From assembly GCF_001590865.1 (NCBI RefSeq), contig NZ_BBUY01000005.1, positions 248,001 through 312,000 on the forward strand: 64,000 nt of DNA. The letters are read 5' to 3'. Within the stretch, counting starts at the first letter, position 1. Each line of letters opens with the position of its first letter. Made by a program: the position numbers and the translations under genes. Below, piece by piece: positions 60,270 to 64,000 of the stretch. The stretch is from Streptomyces sp. NBRC 110611 (lineage in GTDB: Bacteria > Actinomycetota > Actinomycetes > Streptomycetales > Streptomycetaceae). The notes under the pieces are model-generated. The model saw only the letters and a program-made list of their open reading frames with translations, was not told where the DNA came from and made no database searches.

Positions 60270-60613
60270 GCCGCGCCCGCCTCCAGTGGAACGGCGCGGA
60301 GGTCACCGGGGCACTGCGGCAGGCCGCCGCCCGCGGCGCGCTGCTGGGCGCCGAACACGTCCTGCAGAGCAGTCGGCAGCGTGTGCCGATCGCCGAGGGC
60401 GCCCTCGAACGCTCCGGCGCCGCGAGTGTGGACGAGCAGCACCTCACCGCCGCAGTCTCCTATGACACCCCGTACGCCCGTCGGGTGCATGAGGACCTCA
60501 ACGCCCGGCATTCTCCGGGCCGTTCGGCCAAATTCCTGGAATCGGTATTGCCGCAAGAGGCGGACACGGTACAGGCGTTGATCGCTGCGCAGATTCGGCG
60601 GGCGCTGCGCTGA
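60266..60613 (+). CDS. HK97 gp10-like neck protein
   Basis: A 115-residue protein: RLQWNGAEVTGALRQAAARGALLGAEHVLQSSRQRVPIAEGALERSGAASVDEQHLTAAVSYDTPYARRVHEDLNARHSPGRSAKFLE, read in consecutive segments. The helix-then-S-YDTPYA-x-x-x-HE pattern is the gp10/minor tail family seen between stopper and tail terminator. It overlaps both neighbours by a few bases. Confidence 0.82.
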   Translation: MSRARLQWNGAEVTGALRQAAARGALLGAEHVLQSSRQRVPIAEGALERSGAASVDEQHLTAAVSYDTPYARRVHEDLNARHSPGRSAKFLESVLPQEADTVQALIAAQIRRALR

Positions 60614-61044
60614 TGTCCTACACCGTCGACCTGCTCGACGGTCTCGCCCGCCTGCTCGACTCCGCCGGTGTCGGCACCTACCGCCCCGACGGCGTATACG
60701 AGGCCAGCGAGACCGCGATCACCATCGCCGCTACCCCACCCGCCCCCGACCGGTGCATCTGCCTCTCCGCCTACCCGGTCACCGACTCCCCCGTGCTCAC
60801 CGACACCACCACCGGGATCCAGGTGCGTACCCGCGCCGGCCCGGATCCGCGTGAGGTCGACGCCCTCGACGACGCCGTTTTCGACGTGCTGCACGGCGCC
60901 GGCCCCTACCAGTGGGGCGCGGCATGGGTGCAGCTGATCTTTCGCGCCTCGGCCGTTCCGATCGGTGCCGATGACAGCGGGCGCGCGGAGCGCACCAGCA
61001 ACTACTACGCCCGCGCCCACCGCGCGGCCCGACACCTCGAATAG
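60613..61044 (+). CDS. Tail terminator protein
   Basis: A 143-residue protein: VDLLDGLARLLDSAGVGTYRPDGVYEASETAITI at the N-terminus, then SPVLTDTTTGIQVRTRAGPDPREVDALDDAVFDVLHGAGPYQWG, the alpha-beta layout of gpU-like tail terminators. It caps the tail tube at assembly end. ATG overlaps the preceding TGA (TGATG). Confidence 0.8.
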   Translation: MSYTVDLLDGLARLLDSAGVGTYRPDGVYEASETAITIAATPPAPDRCICLSAYPVTDSPVLTDTTTGIQVRTRAGPDPREVDALDDAVFDVLHGAGPYQWGAAWVQLIFRASAVPIGADDSGRAERTSNYYARAHRAARHLE

Positions 61045-61053
61045 GAGGCGCTC

Positions 61054-61572
61054 TTGAGCACCCCGACGCCGCCGGCCGAGACCGTGACCGCGCTCGCCCG
61101 CCGCTACCGGCTGGAGCTGGACATGGGCAAGGACGGCACCCCCGCCTGGACGCTGATACCCGGCATTACCGAGTTCACCCCCAAGATCGAACCGACACAG
61201 AAGGAGATCACGCCGTACGAGGCTGAGGGCTGGAAAGAGCAAGTACTGACCATGCTCGAGTGGTCCGTCGAGGTCACCCTCGCCCACCGCGCCCACCCCG
61301 TGACCAGCGTGTTCAACGCCGCCCAAGAGGCACTGCGCCGGGCGTCCATGTCCTTCGGTGCCGCCTCGTATGTGCGGGTGCGCTACTACGACCGCAACGG
61401 CGCCCCCGACGCGCAGGAAGGCACGGCCCTGGTCACCTGGGAGCCCGAGGGCGGCGGCCCGGACGAAGTCGACACGATCAAGGTGACCCTTACCGGGAGC
61501 GGCCCGCTTACGGAGATCGCCAACCCGGTATCTGGCACTCCGGCCCCCGTGAACAAGCGGGGTGATGCGTAG
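61054..61572 (+). CDS. Major tail (tube) protein
   Basis: A 172-residue protein from a TTG with AGGAGG upstream. YRLELDMGKDGTPAWTLIPGITEFTPKIEPTQKEITPYEAEGWKEQ is the tube-protein N-terminal strand and loop. EWSVEVTLAHRAHP and YVRVRYYDRNGAPDAQEGTALVTWEPEGGGPDEVDTIKVTLTGSGPL complete the beta sandwich. Its position between tail terminator and chaperones is standard. TAG-overlap is minimal; the next gene starts at its last base. Confidence 0.87.
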   Translation: MSTPTPPAETVTALARRYRLELDMGKDGTPAWTLIPGITEFTPKIEPTQKEITPYEAEGWKEQVLTMLEWSVEVTLAHRAHPVTSVFNAAQEALRRASMSFGAASYVRVRYYDRNGAPDAQEGTALVTWEPEGGGPDEVDTIKVTLTGSGPLTEIANPVSGTPAPVNKRGDA

Positions 61573-62060
61573 TGGCGTTCGAGGCTCTCGACGAGCTGCT
61601 CGACGAAACGATTCAGCTCCCCATCCGGGGCACCGTCTACACCGTTCCGGCTCCCTCCGCCGAGGTCGGTCTGCGCACGCAGGCCCTGCTCAACGCCGCG
61701 GCGGTGGCGGCCGATGGTGGGCGGGTCGATGAGCAGGTACTCAGCGATGCTGCCGAGCGTGACCTGTACCGCGAGGTACTCGGCACCGCGCACGCGCAGA
61801 TGGTCGCCGACGCCGTGCCCTGGCCGGCCCTCAAACACGCCGCGTTGACTGCCATGGTGTGGATCACGCAGGACAAGGCCGCGGCAGAGACGTTCTGGAA
61901 TGCGGGCGGCGACCCAAATCGAGCGGCCCCGAATCGGCAGACGCGCCGGGCCCGATCGGGCGCGGCGAGGTCGACCCCGAGTCGGGGCTCTACGAGTGGT
62001 ACGAGTGGCCCGAAGGCACCCCCCGCCCGCGCCCGGGGCAAGGGCAACCGCCCGCGCTGA
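61572..62060 (+). CDS. Tail assembly chaperone, short form (gpG-like)
   Basis: A 162-residue product in the zero frame, MAFEALDELLDETIQLPIRGTVYTVPAPSAEVGLRTQALLN, with a helical chaperone domain through TAMVWITQDKAAAETFWNAGGDPN. Past the slippery site the zero frame is a Arg/Ser-rich non-conserved tail (RQTRRARSGAARSTPS). The GTG start shares its G with the tail protein stop. It acts with the frameshifted long form in loading the tape measure protein. Confidence 0.85.
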   Translation: MAFEALDELLDETIQLPIRGTVYTVPAPSAEVGLRTQALLNAAAVAADGGRVDEQVLSDAAERDLYREVLGTAHAQMVADAVPWPALKHAALTAMVWITQDKAAAETFWNAGGDPNRAAPNRQTRRARSGAARSTPSRGSTSGTSGPKAPPARARGKGNRPR

Positions 62061-62281
62061 CCTGGCCCAAGATCCTTGGGCACTGGCCGTTGATCGAGGC
62101 TGACCTGCACGAGCTTTACGGCGTCGACCTCGGCGACCGGGCGCTGCTGCGTGTCCGGTCCTGGCGGTGGCTGCGCGTGCGCATCCTCGCCCTGTTGTCT
62201 GCCGAGTCCCGACTCGCCCGCGTGCTCACACCCCCGCCCACCGCCCCCGCACCTCCGGGAGGCACAACCCCCCGGAGGTGA
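61572..62281 (+). CDS. Tail assembly chaperone, frameshifted long form (gpGT-like)
   Basis: Produced by -1 frameshifting at the heptamer CCCAAAT (61913-61919), read C-CCA-AAT in the zero frame, where both tRNAs can re-pair as CCC and AAA. The joined product is 236 residues: 116 from the G frame, then SSGPESADAPGPIGRGEVDPESGLYEWYEWPEG and WPKILGHWPLIEADLHELYGVDLGDRALLRVRSWRWLRVRILALLS. The long -1 frame has no useful start of its own. The join is inferred from sequence, by analogy with lambda gpG/gpGT. Confidence 0.83.
61913..61919 (+). promoter_or_regulatory. -1 ribosomal slippery site CCCAAAT
   Basis: Perfect X-XXY-YYZ heptamer in phase with the G frame, exactly where the T extension enters. 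GC-rich DNA that could form a stimulatory structure follows within 10 bases (GAGCGGCCCC and GCGCCGGGCCC). Confidence 0.85.
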
Positions 62282-62287
62282 TGCGCC

Positions 62288-64000
62288 GTGGCGCTACGCG
62301 TTGGTGAACTTGCCGCCACGATCACGGTTGACGCCTCCGGTGCTACCCAAGGCGTTGCCCGAGCCCGGGCTGCCATGCAGTCCGGCGGCGATCAGATCGC
62401 CGCTACCGCTGACCGGGCCGGACGGCAGGCCGGCAACAACCTCGGCAACGGCGTGACCGAGGGGGCCGACCGTGGCGGCAACCGCGCCGCGGAAGCCCTC
62501 CAAAAGGGGCTCAAGAAGCTTGGCGCCCTCGCGGTCGGCCTGGCCATCGGTACCGCCCTGGTCGGCGGGATCGGCCAGGCCCTCGAACAGTCCAAAGTTC
62601 CCGGCCAGTTGCAGGCGCAGCTCGGCACCAGCGGCCCCGTGGCCGCTAAGTACGGCAAGGTTGCCGGTCAGCTGTACTCGGGTGCGGTGGTCGATTCCGT
62701 CCAGGACGGCGCCGAGGTCCTCAAAGGCATCGCGCGCAATGGGCTGTTGCCTCCGGAGGCGACCGAGCAGCAGATCAGCACCATGGGCCGGCGGGTCGCC
62801 GACACCGCCGCCGTGATGGGTGAGGACGTCTCGGCCGTCACGCGCTCTGTGGGGCAGATGATGCGCACCGGTCTCGCCCAGAGCGCGGATGAGGCCATGG
62901 ACGTACTTGTCCGCGGCACGCAGCGCGGCGGGAACGCTGCCGAGGACCTGCTCGACACGTTCACCGAGTACAGCACCCAATTCCGGAACATGGGCCTGTC
63001 CGGACAGCAGGCTATGGGCCTGATTCAGCAGGGCCTCAAGGGCGGCGCCCGCGATGCGGATGTCGTCGCCGACGCGATCAAAGAATTCAGCATCGAGGCG
63101 GTCAAGGGCGGCGACGGAGTCCGTAAGGGGCTCGAAGAACTCAAGTTGCCGGCCGACGACTTGTTCGAGGCATTCGGCAAAGGCGGAACTGAGGCGTTCC
63201 AGGCGTTCGACACGGTCACGGACAAGCTCCGCGCGGTCCGCGATCCCGTCGAGCGCAACGCGATCGCCATGGACCTCTTCGGCACGAAGAGCGAAGACCT
63301 GGCGAGGGCCCTTTACACCCTTGATCCGTCCAGCGCCGTCAAGGCGCTGGGCGACGTCAGAGGCGCTGCCGATGGCGCGGGAAACGCCATGCGGGACAAC
63401 GCCGCCACCAAGGTCGAGATGTTCAAACGACGGCTCATGCAGGGCGTCGTCGAAGTCCTCGGCACCTACGTCGTCCCCGCGATCGAAACGCTCGTGAACT
63501 GGCTCGGCGACGGGGGCCTCGGCCGCGCCTTCAAGGCCACTAGCGGTTTCATCTCCGAGCACTCCACCGCGCTCAGCATCGGCGCCGGCGTGATCACCAC
63601 ACTCATGCTCCCCACCCTGGTCACACTTGCCACGCAGGCCACCACGACCGGCGCGGCGGTAGTGACAAGCTGGGCCACGCAAACCGCCGCCGGCGCCACC
63701 GCAGGTGCGCGGTTCGTCGTCACCAACGCCACCATCCTCGCCGGATGGGCGGCACAGGGCGGCGCCGCCGTAGCCACCGGGGCACGTGTGGTGGGGGCGT
63801 GGGTCCTCATGGGCGCACAGAGCCTCATTCAGGCCGCACGGATGGCCGCAGCCTGGGTAATGGCCATGGGCCCCGTCGGCTGGATCATCACCGCCGTCGT
63901 GGGCCTGGTCGCGCTCATCATCGCCAAATGGGACACGATCAAAAGCGCCACCGCCGCCGCCTGGGACTGGATCTGGGGAAAGATCAAGGGCGTCGCCCAA
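62288..64000 (+). CDS. Tape measure protein, N-terminal 571 residues
   Basis: GTG at 62288 with GGAGG nine bases before; open to the window edge. It begins VALRVGELAATITVDASGAT and contains the tape-measure/TP901-like core: VADTAAVMGEDVSAVTRSVGQMMRTG, LLDTFTEYSTQFRNMGLSGQQAMGLIQQGLKGGARDADVVADAIKEFSIE, and LYTLDPSSAVKALGDVRGAADGAGNAM. Alternating hydrophobic stretches follow (ALSIGAGVITTLMLPTLVTLATQ, VMAMGPVGWIITAVVGLVALIIAKW), which precede the usual WDWIWGKIKGVA repeats. It sets tail length and is ejected ahead of DNA. It continues beyond 64 kb. Confidence 0.93.
   Translation, partial: MALRVGELAATITVDASGATQGVARARAAMQSGGDQIAATADRAGRQAGNNLGNGVTEGADRGGNRAAEALQKGLKKLGALAVGLAIGTALVGGIGQALEQSKVPGQLQAQLGTSGPVAAKYGKVAGQLYSGAVVDSVQDGAEVLKGIARNGLLPPEATEQQISTMGRRVADTAAVMGEDVSAVTRSVGQMMRTGLAQSADEAMDVLVRGTQRGGNAAEDLLDTFTEYSTQFRNMGLSGQQAMGLIQQGLKGGARDADVVADAIKEFSIEAVKGGDGVRKGLEELKLPADDLFEAFGKGGTEAFQAFDTVTDKLRAVRDPVERNAIAMDLFGTKSEDLARALYTLDPSSAVKALGDVRGAADGAGNAMRDNAATKVEMFKRRLMQGVVEVLGTYVVPAIETLVNWLGDGGLGRAFKATSGFISEHSTALSIGAGVITTLMLPTLVTLATQATTTGAAVVTSWATQTAAGATAGARFVVTNATILAGWAAQGGAAVATGARVVGAWVLMGAQSLIQAARMAAAWVMAMGPVGWIITAVVGLVALIIAKWDTIKSATAAAWDWIWGKIKGVAQ

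Larger units (their letters stand above)
38869..64000. mobile_element. Siphovirus-type prophage in rarD, right end outside the window
   Basis: It begins in rarD and continues past the window. Order is integrase, repressor/Cro region, recombination and replication genes, small-protein block, packaging, head, connector and tail genes, then tape measure. All virion genes seen are open and in the expected order, including a programmed frameshift in the tail chaperones. At least 25 kb is visible; lysis and tail-fibre genes would be beyond 64 kb. Confidence 0.93.

Noticed and set aside
62294-64000. 568-codon antisense open frame
   Set aside because: It is the complement of the tape measure frame. 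It lacks a ribosome binding site, has the wrong codon bias, and the plus frame has clear tail-protein content.

Overview
The window is chromosomal DNA from a Streptomyces-type actinomycete. The evidence is very high GC with strong third-position GC bias, frequent GTG and TTG starts, ATGA/GTGA overlaps, and a familiar gene order. Two mobile elements interrupt that backbone. From memory the backbone follows the S. coelicolor SCO4594-SCO4637 neighbourhood, but I could not run a comparison.

Backbone, left part (1-4.3 kb): two MaoC/HadA-HadB-like dehydratase genes, rpmG, tRNA-Met and tRNA-Thr on the minus strand (the order seen around rpmG2-hadAB in mycobacteria), then an amidohydrolase, an NAD(P)-binding protein, tRNA-Tyr and yajQ. 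Element 1 (about 4.34-17.44 kb) is an AICE-like integrative element inserted in the last codons of yajQ. An 18-bp direct repeat at 4323-4340 and 17424-17441 marks its ends, and the insertion supplies a new stop codon in frame. It has int, an XRE regulator, xis, a Prim-Pol and a helicase-type replication gene. Int, Prim-Pol and helicase all carry frameshifts, and Prim-Pol also has an amber codon. No FtsK-like transfer gene is present. Its right half is a divergently arranged cargo island: NUDIX, WbqC-like, YdcF-like and HTH-TPR genes on one strand; a resolvase-like protein with degraded catalytic residues, an unknown protein, an S-adenosylhomocysteinase-like NAD-binding protein and a second NUDIX on the other.

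Backbone, middle (17.5-38.9 kb): an antibiotic-biosynthesis-monooxygenase-like gene behind a MerR-style dyad, a YccF protein, HtpX, and a tightly overlapping ten-gene operon nuoABCHIJKLMN (minus strand). The operon encodes the membrane arm and part of the connecting arm of complex I but no NuoD, NuoE, NuoF or NuoG. Two related sensor kinases, a NarL-type response regulator and the 2-oxoacid:ferredoxin oxidoreductase genes korAB follow. A ferredoxin-generating enzyme beside a complex I lacking its NADH module suggests a functional link, which is inference.

Element 2 (about 38.87 kb to beyond 64 kb) is a siphovirus-type prophage inserted in a rarD/EamA transporter gene, leaving a 113-residue fragment. 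It reads as an ordered genome: large serine integrase, divergent repressor/Cro-like control region with repeated dyads, an early module (ERF annealing protein, HTH replication initiator with an embedded iteron array resembling lambda ori, SSB), a middle block of small zinc-finger and HTH proteins, then packaging and virion genes (TerS, TerL, portal, orphan methyltransferase, minor capsid, Rmf/CrpP-like microprotein, scaffold, major capsid, connectors, tail terminator, tail tube, the G/GT tail chaperones with a perfect CCCAAAT -1 slippery site, and a truncated tape measure). All virion frames read are open, so the prophage looks intact as far as it is visible.

The strongest leads are the iteron origin inside the prophage initiator gene, the programmed frameshift, the yajQ-targeted element with its decayed replication block and unexplained cargo cluster, and the modular HTH/Cys-domain protein set in the prophage.
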